From: Batrachochytrium dendrobatidis JAM81
Taxonomy: Eukaryota; Chytridiomycota; Chytridiomycetes; Rhizophydiales
Direction: 5' to 3'
Length of the DNA: 64,000 nt
NCBI RefSeq assembly: GCF_000203795.2
Contig: NW_006281099.1
Span: 1,290,690-1,354,689, forward strand
Below, one piece after another: positions 12,069-25,443 of this stretch. Below the pieces are notes generated by a model. It was not told the DNA's origin. It was given only the letters and a program-made list of their open reading frames with translations, and made no database searches. A program made the position numbers and the translations under genes. The stretch's first letter is position 1. Each line of letters starts with the position of its first letter.

Positions 12069-14904
12069 ATGAGTGCTGTCAATCACTATTACCAGGCGGA
12101 TCGTCGTAGTCCATACTTGCTGGATCCTGACACCAATGCTGCTGTTGATTCTACTGATCTGAACGCTGTTGCTTCTTCTGAATTACTACCAATACCTATG
12201 CCACCACTTTCAATATCAACACAACCTCAATCACCTGCACAACATGAATATCAACCACAATACCACCAAGAAATTCACCCTGCCTATACTCCTTATATAC
12301 AAGAGCCTGATAGTTTACAGTTAAAATCTGACAATAATCAAGCCTATCCGCTATCACCTCTTCGAAAATCCGAAGAACACCTTTCGGAGCAGGAATCGCA
12401 ACACCATTTGCATGAGCAATATCAAGCTCGACATTCTTTGGAAACTGTGCAATCTCTGCAATCATACAATGAACTGTCGTTTATGTACCAATCTGACTTG
12501 TCAAATGAAAGCGGATTAAGTCACTTGTCATCCTATTCGTACGACTCTTCCCATATGTCATCACAATCGTCTTTCCAACACAGTAATGCTGACCACCAGC
12601 AAAATGATTCGGAACAATCGCAGATAGACCATCTTCCTGTCGCTAATATGTTTGAACAGGAGTCGATAGCATCGATTCGGGAGTACTTTAAAGCATTGCT
12701 CAACTTTCCAAAAAAAGCATTGGAATCATCTCAAACTTTGATAGAGTTTCTTTTATCGAGTATTATTCAAACAGCAGCCATTGACACTCCCTTTGGAATT
12801 AGGCCGTTGGTGATTGCAGACTTTACTACTATTGGAAGACCACTTCGATGCGTTGAAGAAGCAGTACAGACGCATATATTGGCCCATTATGGATCTGTCC
12901 AAACTGGTACAAGTGGCATTGGCCTGTCATTCATGTCCAAAAAACTCATTACATTTTCAAAGTAAGCAACTGAATATTTATGAAATGTCAAATATAAAAA
13001 TGTATAGTAACCAAAACTGCTAAACAATGCAATCCTTGACATGAAAATCAGTACAATTGTCAAGGCGTCGTTTGGAGCCGAGACAAACGATTATGCATGC
13101 TTATTTACAGATATTCTCCCACGACGGTTTGTAGAACAGTTGATTCGGTTTTTAGATGTGTCCCCATTGCTCCCTGAGCCCCAGGCACCAATTTTGCTTG
13201 TTTCAGCTGCAGAAGATCCAGTAAATTTACACGTGTGGATAGAAGCTGGTGCATATGTGGTTCCAATCAGTATTAATGCTAAAGGCGTATTGAGTTTACA
13301 CGATATTCAAGATGCATTGAAGGCGAGTATTTCAATATTGGTTGATATGAAGCTTGGTATGAATTGATTTATAAACTATTCAAAACGGTTTTGATATTTA
13401 GACATACCAAACAAGTCTTTTGGTTATTGGATTTTTCCCTGCAGTATGCGATGCCACAGGTGTTATACAACCTGTCAAAGACATTTCAACAGCAATTCAC
13501 AAGGCCAATCGACTCGTGTTTTTCGATTACACGACTGCAGCACCCTATATCGATACAAAAATATCTGGATCAGTTGATCAATTGGCATGGCCTGATGGAG
13601 CAATATCTACTTCTCACAATCTGCTAGGAGGACCAAATGCGAGATCATTTATTCTAGTAAAAAAAAACTTGGTGTTGCCAATTGTTGCTGCTCAAAATGG
13701 AGTTCCTGCACAGCGCGAGTTTCTGTTGTCATTGTTTGATACAGGTTTGCCATGATTTATTTTACCCATCAAGAATAATTTCCATCACAGATATCTTAAC
13801 TTGCATGTTGAACTAATGTAGGATCTAAACCGGACATGATTGCGAATGTACGTGCAGGGTTTGCCTGCACCATCAAATCCCTTTTAAACTCTGCTCACAT
13901 TCAATGGCGCCAATTAAACATCACTGCTACTTATATCGACCGATTTAGACTTTCAAATCTTATTGTGATTGGTTTAAATCATTCAAATCGGCTTCCAATA
14001 TTTTCATTTGTTATCAAGGGCCCTGAAGGAAAAAAACTACTGCATTATCGTTTTGTTGCACGACTCTTGAATGATTTGTTTGGTATTCAGACCTGGAGCG
14101 GAATGACAAGTGCTAGCAATTATCACTTTGATTGTATGAAGTTGGGGATCTCGCATCAAGACGGCACCATCCAATGCTTTAGTGAAGTTGAAAATGCGTA
14201 TCGCCAGCACGCATCAGTGGATCCTGGGTCTACCCCCAAACTAGCTCCTATATTTGACTGTATTCTTCCTGGATTTGTGCGTGTTGAGTAAGTAACGGAT
14301 AAAATTGAATCGGATTGTGTAATTGTTTGAACTGGGCAATACACCGACTTGATTTGTGTTGACACTTTTGATGAATCACTTTAGTTTATCGTTTATTCAA
14401 ACCACCAAAGAGATTGATTACATTACAGATGCTATAGAGTGGATTGCGAGAGACGGATACACACTTCTTCCTCTTTATGAGCCGCAACGAAGCGGCGCTG
14501 ATTGGACCATTTCTAAAAACCTGCCGATAGATCACCCTGACATGCCGTTACGCCCACATACAAGGAAGCGTCAGTTTGATATAAAAAAATATGTAATGAT
14601 GGCTGACGATCATCTTCAAAAACATTGGCATAAAACGCAGTTTCAGCAGGTTGCGGGAATGACCAAGCATCCTGATGAGCCATTGTATTATAGAAATGGT
14701 AGGGGAAGTCTTGAAGCGGATGGATCAGTTGTAGATATGGAGGCAGATCCAACGCGTGTCGAAGGATTCTATTTAACTCGACAGGATGTAAATGATTATT
14801 TGGTGAGATCAGGAAGACTGAGGGTTGGGTTTTCTCATGTGCCTTTGATGAAAAAAGCTAGATGGGCTGTCACGCAAGCCATTAGCAGTATTAGGTTGAA
14901 ATGA
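12069..14904 (+). CDS. Aminotransferase class V-fold (PLP-type) protein, possibly non-catalytic
   Basis: Five exons: 12069..12961, 13052..13356, 13445..13744, 13822..14287, 14385..14904 (827 residues); every junction keeps the frame. Residues 1-205 are low-complexity (Ser, Gln, His). A class V aminotransferase/cysteine desulfurase-like core follows, including a segment of the type RPLVIADFTTIGRPL, then CDATG in the position of the cofactor-binding Asp, then FFDYTTAAPYID, then TSHNLLGGPNARSFILV. In active relatives the last motif contains the PLP lysine (roughly S-x-H-K-x-x-GGP). Here the position after His is Asn, so Schiff-base chemistry seems lost. The C-terminal 170 residues are polar and unrecognised. 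The fold assignment is by motif resemblance and is moderately confident; the substrate is unknown. Confidence 0.65.
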
Positions 14905-15260
14905 GGAGTTTTAGGCAAACCAGTTTATTTGAATTCATTGCTAATAAAGCCTAGGATAAAGTATTTATTGGATGTATAAAGGAAATGATGCTCTAGTTAA
15001 AAGTAATTATAGCTGGCGTTCAACACCATGCAAGGTTCAAACGCATTACAGACTTTATACCAAAACTGCATAGGAACTGCCATGTAGCACATCTAAACTT
15101 CGAATCAACTTTCAATGGAATAAGCTATGCATTAGAGGAAAAAGAGAATATAACAGGTCGAAAGAGTGTAGAATGAAATCCGATTTGGGATTCAAGAAAG
15201 TCAATTTGTCAAAATAAAGTCCCAAACAAGAAAAAGGCTCTAAGGCTACATTCAAAAGCA
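14905..15260. other. Convergent 3' region
   Basis: This 356-base AT-rich spacer lies between two converging genes. I see no frame, repeat or RNA gene in it. Confidence 0.4.
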
Positions 15261-18200
15261 TCAGCTTGTTGTCTGTAGTGGAATGTGCAAGGCGGAATCA
15301 TCAAACTCTCGTAAAATGCCAAATGGTGAATGATCTGTCATCATGGACCGAGAAATAATCATGTACAGGAACTCGGTTTTGTCTGCCCAACGAGGGACAT
15401 AGATGTATTTTAGATCTTTGGTACGCTGCTTGATATGGTCAATTTGGGTACTGATGGTACGTTTAATTGCCATCAAGGAGGCATTTCCAGGTTTACGTCG
15501 AGTTGTACGACGCCGTTGGTTGTCAGGCAGTTGGTCCCGGGGAACAGCTGGATTAGAGTATTTAGCTGAGAATCCGCGCAGTTTTTCAATATAGAGAATA
15601 CGGCCGGGAACAAACATGGGTGGACATGTGCGTTCAATACTACCTCCATCTGTATTCATGCCCTCTGAACTGTCCTGACGCCATGCAAATGGGAGAGATC
15701 GAGTCTGTTTACGAATCTGTTTGAGTTGGTCCGCATGTGACTCGGTCACATCGACACCATGTCGTCGTCGTAGTCTATTGATGATAAACTTTGTTTTTTC
15801 AGATGGCCCACTGCAAGCATTGAATAGCACCGATCCAAATATGCGATGTTTGGGGAGATCGCATACATTGATAAGGCGGTCCACATCTGCCTTGAGAATA
15901 TCCATCGAGTTACGACACAGGCGAGGAACCAAATCATCGCCCGTAACAATAGAAACACAAAAGGATTCAAAAATGGGAACGGCTTCCTCAGAGATCAAGC
16001 CGCCTGGTGGCTCATATGCATAGCATATTGTTGACAGATAGCCAGCTTTGCGTAAAAAGTATGCAACCAGTGCGCCAACTCCCTACAAAAACCAATCAGC
16101 ATTTCATGTCAGTAAGCGTTGAATTCAATATTCACACTACTCGGAGCATGTGATGATACTTACAGCTCCAAGTGAATGTCCGCACACAACAATACCATAG
16201 TCAGCATATGCAGAGTTTTCATCCAAAAGAATATTTGCCAAATGTTGGTCAGCAATAATCTCATTGTAGATGTTTTTCGCTGTGCCAAGAATACCCGAAT
16301 GCACAAACATAATACGCCCACTCTCTTCATCCTGATAGGGTTCGAGAACATCCAGATCAATCGACAAATCAACCAATACATCTGCAGCAGAATAAGTTCC
16401 TCGAATAGATACCACAATTGCTCTCCATTCATGATCAAACGAGATCATATAAGGAGACATGTACAGATCGTTTTTTGGTGAAACATGGATAAGCACATCT
16501 ATTTTGTTGTAGTAAGCGGTCGAGTCAAAGTTGATATAGACAAGTTCAGCATAGTGGGCAAAGTGAAGGATGTCCTGGATATCTTCTTTAAGAATGTAGG
16601 TTTGACCAGGTCTAGAGCGGTGAGCAGTATAGTATTCGTAAGAACGAAAGTCAGTTGCAAGAGACATGCGACGAGAGCTTGTTTCAGATGCAATGCTCAT
16701 ACGTTTATGGCCGTCAATAGAGATGTTTGTCATGGATCCTGGCAGTTGTTGAGTAGCCGACACTGCCGCAGTTTCGCTTGCACGCGGCCACCGAGAGTGA
16801 GGACTCGATATGGCAACGGACGGAGTGGAGAGTGCAGCACGCGAAAGAACAGCATGCTGCAAAGGCACTGACAGTCCAGCTGGACGACGTTCAGGAGAAT
16901 ATCCTAGTCGTCGCTCATGAGATTTACGATCGTTGCTGGCTGGTATTTCACGAACAAGAGGACGAGTTGTTCTACCTGTGCTGTCTGTAACATTGGAAAC
17001 AGACGAATCCATATCAATAGATTTGCGCAAATTACCACCATAGTCTGAACTTGCTCGAGCAGATATCATAGATTTCTTGGTATTTATCATACACGCACCT
17101 GGTTTAGGTTGCAATTCCACGTCTAAATTATTGGCTGAAAACTCGATAGTGTTCAATTTTTCCTCAACCACATGCATGCTCTCTTCAGATGAATCAATGG
17201 ATATTTCCAGCGTATGTGGATGTGTGAGAGTTGTTGATTGGACAGATTTTTCCAAAGAGTTTGTTGAAAGTTCTTTTTTTTCGGTATTGGAATCTAAAGC
17301 TGACATGTTTGACTTTAGTATGCGTGCATCGGTTGTGTTTTCTGATGTGGCAGAGTTGCTGTTTGGTGGAGTTTCTAGAGTGGGAGTTTCCGATAATTCA
17401 ATATTTACTATACGATCAGCCCTACCACTAGAATTCAAAGAACAATTTAGTTTTGATGGCATAGTTGAGTCAGAAAAGGCAGGTTGATCTACTGGCAGTG
17501 CGGATACTGGAGTTTCAGGAGATCGATGGCTGGTGGTCATTTCAATAGTAACATATTTATCTGGTTGAGTTGTTGCTGTAAAAGGAAAGCTCATTTTCCG
17601 TTTGACTGACAATGAACCGTCTGATGATTCTGAATATCCTTCCATGTGCCCACTGTTTGAATGCAGATTATTTTCAGAAGGTCCTTGCGTGGTATTCAGC
17701 TGAGGAAAGCTACTAGAAACCTTGGTTTTAGAAATTCCACCCCATGGATGATTTGATTTTACTGATGCAGGCTGATTCATAGATTCAGAGAGACCTTGAC
17801 TGCTTTCTGCTGCAACCGAGTTTAACGAGGTCTCTACCAACGTAGGCAGCTGCTTTGGTTTAAGTTGACCTTGCATAGCCTGTTGCTGGTGCTGCAAATA
17901 CTGTAGATGTTGCTGGCTCTTTTGGAGTTGTAAATGATGCACTTGTGAACCTCCACCTGCTCCAGCCAAGATACTTGATCCGGAAAATGACGACATGGAT
18001 CTAATCCCTTCAGGTTGAGTACTGTTTATACAAAACGAAGATCCGGGAAGAGCCTGTTTAACCTCGGCAGCCTCACGGGCCATTTTCTGCTCTCTCTTGA
18101 GTAGAATAAGTCCTACAGCAATATCAGAAGGGGACCAATCGACATCCTTGAAGTAATCTGCAAGTTCTCGAGATACATTCAGGATGGCTTTCTGACCTTC

Positions 18201-19023
18201 TCGTTTTCTGTTATGAGGGCCGGAACATAGCCATTGAATGCGGCGCTGCCAAAGTCGCATATATTTGGCCATATTGATATCCCTTGATCGCTTTTTTCTC
18301 GAGCTATAGATAAACAAGCCGACAATAGTAAAATAGCCGATGGATGTAATGATTCCCCAGATAATCACAATATGAAGTATGTAGATGGAGTAGAGAGGCA
18401 GCGGGGTATGGCATTCTTTAGTGACTTCCTCGGTTTGAATTGGCAAGCCATATGTCGAATATGCACCAAAAATCTGACACCCAAAATCTAGAATAACCAG
18501 AATGAAATCAATATGGCACAATGGTCTATTCCAGAGTAGATGGACATGGTGTTAAAAGCGTAATGCAAATTCAGAAATTGTATGGCGTCCATCAAAAGCA
18601 AGTCAAAAGACTTACGAAATAGCCTTTCGAGGTTCTTTTTTAACAATGGTGCCTCGAGTCGATAGAAAGCAAATGACAGACTCGTTAACCCAAATGATGA
18701 TGCCTATACACATGCCAATGAATACATAGAGTCGTACAAGCCAAGTCCAACTGCAGTTGTCGTTCACCAGATAATATACAAATGCGGTTGCAGGAGTCCT
18801 ATTTGAATGATGGATAAAATTACAAGTTATGAACTGGGCGTTTACAAGATACCATGCAAGATAGAATCAGATAGTAAACTATCTTGTTGGAATATCGAGT
18901 CACAAAGACATTGGACATATCAAGTTACCATAAGGTTCTCAGAATCACTAAATACAAGACTGGTAGATAAAGGTCATCGGCAGATATAGGCAGACGACGG
19001 TTAAAAAAGACCAAACGACCCAT
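15261..19023 (-). CDS. sn-1-specific diacylglycerol lipase (class 3 lipase)
   Basis: It is predicted to hydrolyse diacylglycerol at membranes to monoacylglycerol and fatty acid. Four exons: 19023..18929, 18798..18616, 18525..16164, 16082..15261 (1153 residues). The start MGRLVFFNRRLPISADDLYLP matches the conserved N-terminus of DAGL proteins, and about four hydrophobic segments follow in residues 15-150. Residues 240-690 are a long Ser/Thr-rich, low-complexity insert. The lipase core contains the nucleophile elbow GHSLGA (Ser near 877), interrupted by an intron right after the motif. It also has the acid in GDDLVPRL (near 930) and a probable catalytic His in TDHSP (near 1131). Animal DAGLs are about 1,040 residues or fewer, so length and order fit. 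Confidence 0.9.
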
Positions 19024-19565
19024 TGGCCAAGATAGGAGCAAAACTTGAAAGAAGTTCTTGATCAATAAAGATGAATGTCCAACAAATGCAGCAGTGGATT
19101 ATTGCTTAAACAATGGACAGTAATAATGCCCAAGTTGCTGATGGATAGCCAAAGATGGTTGCTATAAAACTGTATGTCGAGAATGCTAAGCAAAATCAAA
19201 ATGTTAAATTACGATAAGCAATAGTCCGTTGTCCACCAGCAGCTGTGTACTAATGTTACGGCTTAATTAATCAAACTGTAAGACTTCAATTCTATCAATA
19301 CGTTTGTATTCATGGGATCAAATCACTGAATTCAACTTTAACTGCCATTCGACTAGTGTTTTGGCATACTTGGCGTCTTGTTGCTTTGCATTGTTATTAA
19401 ACGCATTTCTAGATTTGTTTCTATCGAACCAGCCGGGCCATATCAACTGTTTGCATTCATCTTGCACACAGGACAACCACTTGCAACCCACAAGATATTT
19501 TGCTGCTTATGATTAACAATATATTTATTATCCTGACCAAACCACCAATCCTATCTGTCGACAAA
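19024..19565. other. Spacer upstream of the DAG lipase
   Basis: This holds the lipase 5' flank and the 3' end of the SET gene. A 70-codon frame at 19304-19516 has no supporting features. Confidence 0.35.
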
Positions 19566-22500
19566 TCAGTCCAGTCTACGATCCCAGTCACGGTCTCGTC
19601 CGCGATGATCACGCAGTGATTCTCTCAAGTCTCGCTCTCGATCTACTCCTTCTCTTCCTGTCGTCCATCCTGACCGATATCCAGAACTAGTCCCACCTGT
19701 ACCACCGCCGTTGTTGGATAACACGCCAGAATGTAATCCACGCATACCACTCTCTTCACCATTACTTCGATCATACCCTCTATAGGATGCATTGGATGAT
19801 GGCACGTCTGACCCGCTGGCATATCGATCTCGTGAGCGACGACCATATGGACTTACTCCAGTCAAAGGCGGCGGTCCATACTTTCGTGAATATGCTATTC
19901 CTGCGCTTGCTTGTCCAGCAGTAGTGGTTCCTGTCGGATATTGGCCAGCACCACCAGAGGACTGATGTGGCATTTCCGCTGATGGTATGGATGGAGCAAG
20001 TGGTGATGATACTTTGCTTCGTTCATTGGAATCAGTACCCTCTGCTGCCATACCAGAGGCAAGTGGTGCAAATACTCCCGCGCTTCCACTACTGCTTCCA
20101 TGCGAGTTTACCCGCATGGATCGCGGTGAAGGTGACAAGGATGATTTTCGTTTTCTCACAGGCTCATGGTACTCAGAAAGTGGGGGTCTCGATGTGGGTG
20201 GTGGAGAACGAGAGTCGGACCGCTCAGGTGACCGAGAGGGTGATTTGGAAGGCGATTTTCCCTTGCTCCTCTTGAAACCCGTGCCATATGCAGGCCTTCT
20301 TACTGGACCACGATCGCCAATAGGACTCGCTCCATTCCGATTACCAGAAACATAAGGCGACACAGATAGTCTACGTGGACTGACATCTCCATCACCATAT
20401 GTACCACCTGAAGTAGAAACTCCACCACCATATCGACTATTGCCATATGGATACTCGCGCACTTTGCTGCGATCATACTCTCTATCAACACCAAAGTCTC
20501 GATGTCGATCCCGGTTTCGATCACGCCCACCTGTCTCCATGCCTCTTGAATCCCATTCACGGTCATACTCTAATCGTGTATCAAACTCTCTTTCACGGTC
20601 TCGAAGTCGGTCACGCATATGCTCAAGATTTTGATCTTTGCTGCGACTAGAGCTTCTACTACGATCACGACGAAGACGCATCCCGCGGTCAGTGGATCCT
20701 CTGCCTCGATCGCCCGAGGTCATATGCAAATAACTAGGAGGCGGTGGTGGTGGAAGTGACGCTTGCATGACCCCACTGTTACCACCACGTGCATCAAAAT
20801 CTCGTCCCCATCCACTAGATGCATACCGTGGCTCATAGGGTGCTGCATGTCGGTTTCTAGATGCAGATATACCAGACCCAGTTTCTTCAGCATTATACTC
20901 TCCACTTTCTCTTGAAAACAAAGAAACTGAAGTAGTATTGCGTCGATCTCCCCACAATCCTGAACCGTTTGATCCTAATTGAGCTGTATCACCACCCATC
21001 GACCGATCGAATCGCCTTCGATCTACCGAGGCTAAACGATCACGATATGGTGATGGTGGACGATGAGTATAAGATCTATAGCCACCACTATATATTGAAG
21101 AAGATCCTTTGGATGTGGAGCTGTCGTGGAAACCAGTCTCTGTGACATGATCCGGTTTAAGTTGTGTAGAAGGCGAATCAAGTCGCAATAATGGATCATA
21201 GTCTGCTGATGAATTCAGGTGAGGCTTGTACTCGGATTGAGAGGCATAAGTACTAGCATATAATAAAGCGCGATCATCTGTTACTGGGTCCTCATGTGTG
21301 TCGGTAGTGCCTGTTGTATGAATCAACGTAGGTGATTTCTTGGATTCAAAAGATAGTTCTTGTTTAACTGTTGGTGCTGCGGTATCCCCATTGCTTTTGG
21401 ATGTAATGTCCAAAGCTGGTATCTTATGCAAACTAGGACTGAGCACGACTGAGTCAGAAATGGTAGTTTTGTCCTCTTTTTGGGTATCGACAAAATCTTT
21501 ATGCAATGTTGCCACTGTATACACAGGTTCCGATTTGACAGTAGTGAGGCTAGATGATAGGTTTACAGGGAAAAGTTGATCACCATCAACATGAGTAGCA
21601 GGATGTTTAAAAGCGCTTGGTACAGAAACAGGATCAATCATCGTCGTCGTTTCAGGAGTTGCATCCAAAGTAGCAGCATCAGCACCAACATGGATCTCCT
21701 TGTGTCTTGAAACAAGAGTATGATATTTTTGCAAAAAGCCAACGTGATTCTCCTCTAGTTTTGGAGCTTGTTGTATCGTATCAACTATGCTGGACTCTGA
21801 TGTTAAAGTAGAATGTACATTGACAATGTTTGATGATGTGGTATTGGTACCGGCTTCGATTTTAGAGTCTATTTCCATTAAATTATCTGCAAGAATAGCT
21901 GCTGAAGAAGCAGGCTTGCTGTTTAAACCAGTCGGTGATTCCAAAGCATTTTCCTCAATCGAGTCATTTGCTGCAACAAATGATTGCTCATTCATGCTTA
22001 TATCCGCCATGCCTTCCTCGGCAATAGGAGGATTTAAATTAGTTGAATGAGCTTGACCACGTTTAAGCATAAAATCTCTAAATGACACTCGACGAACAGG
22101 AGCTGGCTCTTCAATATCATTTTCACTTGTCGCGGTATTTTCTGCGGCAGCTGGATATGAATCTACTAAAAAATCGTCGCCAACTGCGCTCGTAGTGTTG
22201 TTTGAAGAAAAAAGACCATCTTGCTCACCACCATCAGAGGTCAAGTCATTGTTGGCGACAAAGGGCAGACCAGTGTCATCACAAGGCAAATTAGACCGTG
22301 AAGTGTCCTCAAAAGATGATTCTCGCAGCATTATAGGCTTTTCAATATTTTCAGTATAGGTTTTCATCCATGCCTTTTTACATCCAACAGGCTTGATCAT
22401 AAGTTGATTTGACGTCAATACACTCGGAACGGCTACATCAGGGTCCAGTTTGATACGCTTGGTATTAGGATCGTCGTCAGTTGCATCAATATCATGCTTG

Positions 22501-25211
22501 CGGTTGTGATGTGCTTCAGTTGGAGACGCCTTATGGTCATACGATAATAAAGATGGCATTAAATCATCACCTTTCAGCCACCGCTTCTGTTGAAGTTGCT
22601 CACAATCAATTCGAAGCTTTCGAAGTTGATCTCGTGCATTTAAAATAGCAGAATACTCGGCATTTGTAGTGTCGCCTTAAAGAATCAAGTATTATTTAAA
22701 CCAAAAAGTGTCAAATGCTATTACTATCAAAAACACATGCCAGCCATTATCCGAAATAAAAATTCAACTCAAATCAACTTCTACTTACTAGTCCAATCAT
22801 CCTGATGCTCTTGAAACATATCAATGCGATTTACAGTATCCATAACTGTGCATTTTGTAGAGCTCTTCAAACACGCACAGGGAAATGAAATGGATCGAGT
22901 CGAGTCCATGTGCAAGACTACTTCCTCATTCATATTGATCGGGGCAGTCGAAAAAATACATAGCCGCACTCTGTCATTCAGCAAAACAGGATGCTCCATT
23001 TCATCATCTAAAATAACTTGACCTTTTGACAAAGGACCCAATGTATCGGCAGTAGATGCATCGCTTGATAAGCTCGCGACAGATTTTTTGTTCTGTTTAG
23101 ACTGTAATTCACGGAATTCTTGGCCTGTTACACAAACTACTGTATGGACTTGAGCATTTGCAACGGGTGAATTTTTACACCCACAGCTGAATCGAACGTA
23201 TCGACCAGATCCTGTGCTTGCCTCTCGAGCATCCAGTGCGATTGGCAATTTTAAACCCGATGTCTCATCGTTCATCTTCAATGCATCACATGGGTGATAA
23301 AACGTATACGGCGGTAAAAGTGTTGTATTTAAAGGAGGTGGCATTGGAAAAGTAGAGATAAATCGCTCTTTAGCATCCAGCTGTTGATCACAAGACAAAA
23401 CTCCAGAAATTTCACTAATAAATTGATTGGCTGCAATACTATGTGTAGTAAAGAGACCTCGTTGACGCGCACCTGAAGGAAAAGTTTCATCTACAATGGA
23501 ATATACCGCATTAGGGTAAGTAGATGACAAGTCAGACGCCTTCATTGCAAGTAGTGAAGGAAGTGGTGAAAAGTCAGTATCGGCAGCGAATGCATCCTTG
23601 TCTGTAGTTGATGCTGCTCCCAAGACAGAGGTGGACTTGGCACTAGATCCAGAATCAGTCATATCATTAGTGGTAGAAGTTGTTTCTGTATCATCATCTA
23701 CCACTAGTAGCTTTTTTGGCGAGCTTACTTGATCCAGATAGTGTGTATCATCCTCCACAATCATAGTTTGATCAGGTGCAGTAGAGCTTAAAGTAGATTC
23801 ATCAAGGACAGCCTTGGAATGTTTTGCAATCGGTTTACACTGTGCTGTTTGCCGACTACCATCCACAAAAACATTACAAGAGTGCACCCCCATGCAATTT
23901 TTATCTAATGGAGGGTTCAAATACAGCAATGCAGCAGAGAATAGCTGTGGTAGAATGGACGTGACATGCCGCTCTATGGCTAAAGAGGCAAACTGAACAG
24001 TAGAAGTTTCGGCAAAATCGTCAATGAATGCAGCATACTCTGCTTCATAAATGGATGAAAACTGCAGCCGTGACTCGTCCACAATATTTCGGCGACGACG
24101 AATAAAAGGCTCTGGCGTGGTTCCTCGACTGTTGTTTAAAAGCAGATTACGAGCAGAAGCATCGCGCTGTTTTAGTGAGTCTCCATTGTGTGATATAGTG
24201 TGCTCATTCATATGAGAAATGGATCCATTCAAGTCGGTAGTGTGATCTTTTTGATGTCTAGATGTATTGTTTGTTAGATGGTGCAACAATCCAGCAGGTC
24301 GTGAAGATGAGTTGACAGTGTATGATGAGTCAAAAAGTGATTGAGAGGAACTGCCCAAGGAAGACTCGTTTGGTGGGCCAGTATGCTTGTGTGATCCTCC
24401 AGTTCCTGCAGATTTATCATTCTCTCGCTCCTTGTGCTTTTTTCGAGGAGGTGTAACCACATGCTTACTTGAATTGGATTGAACAGAAACTTGTGGTAAT
24501 CCGCCCATATTACCATGCACATTGATATCACCATGAGAGTCGGACAAGACTGCCGAAAAGGTTGAATAATGCGAACCAGTCGCAAGTCCAGAAATGGGAT
24601 TTCCACCAGCAGCATCTCTCACCCTTGCCTTGACTTTTGACTTTTTCGAGTCTAATGGTCGTCCATCTGTATTGTCCTTTTTCTTTCGAGGCGAGTTTTT
24701 GTCTAGATGACGTTCTAATCCAGGTAGTTTTTTAGGCTGAAGTTTCTTTCCCTCACGAGCCTCCTTTAATCTGCGAGCCTGAAGAGCAATGGCATTCTAA
24801 GAGTTGACAAAGTTGAGACCATAAGAGTAGCAACAGAATGAGTAAAATGAACAGTTAGTCGGCAAGGATATTGACAGTCCAAGATGGATGCTAAAGAGAG
24901 AAATGGCAAGCGATTACAACTTGGAGTGCAAGTGTTGCATGAGCACAGAACATTGACAAGACTGAAGCCATGAGAGAAGACAGCAAACTCACCTCGACAT
25001 CCAGCCAACGAGGGTCGCAATCCTCACAAAGATACTGCTCAGGTACGGTGTTTGCAGTGATATTAACACAGATGGCATGCTGCCATACGAAGCATCGGTC
25101 ACATTGAATGGTGAAACCATCATCGTCAGGGAAACCACAAATGCATCTGATTTCGCCTTCGTCCTCGGTAGCTCCGTCCTTTTCTATGTCGACAGGAACA
25201 AGTGATGCCAT
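19566..25211 (-). CDS. SET3: SET3/MLL5-type PHD finger and SET domain protein with RS/RD-rich tail
   Basis: This is a chromatin protein of the SET3/SET4/KMT2E class, whose PHD reads methylated H3K4 in a deacetylase complex. Three exons: 25211..24993, 24796..22789, 22675..19566 (1778 residues, far longer than yeast Set3 at about 750). The C4HC3 PHD finger spans about residues 20-65 (CICGFPDDDGF, WQHAICV, YLCEDC). The SET domain is at about 510-700 (RQRGLFTTHSIAANQFI, ALDAREASTGSGRYVRFSC, CIFSTAPINMNEEV). As in KMT2E relatives, the canonical NHS catalytic motif is not seen. The third exon encodes an unstructured region ending in a dense Arg/Asp/Ser tract that closes with RGRDRDWDRRLD. That tail resembles splicing-associated RS proteins and may belong to this gene only by my exon joining. 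Confidence 0.82.
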
Positions 25212-25443
25212 GAAGAATTGAGTGATGGACGAGTGCCAAGAGCAATTAAATACAATGAAATAAGAAAGGACATCTGCAACTTCATCAGTTGGATTTAACG
25301 AATAAATTTATCAGTTTGTGCGTACTGATAATAACATTGACAGTATCGAAGCTGACGGATCGATTGAGCTCATTGACTTGCAGTATCGAAGCAATCCAAT
25401 CCAGCAAGCATTCATTCAGGCTTTCATTCAAGGCTGTTTTGTC
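25212..25443. promoter_or_regulatory. Divergent promoter region of the SET3-like and APSES genes
   Basis: This 232-base spacer lies between divergent start codons. An upstream in-frame extension of the APSES frame begins only at a non-ATG codon, so the region is taken as non-coding. No specific binding site was recognised. Confidence 0.35.

Noticed and set aside
16485..17487. Plus-strand frames opposite the DAG lipase
   Set aside because: They lie over the low-complexity insert of the lipase and show no domain.
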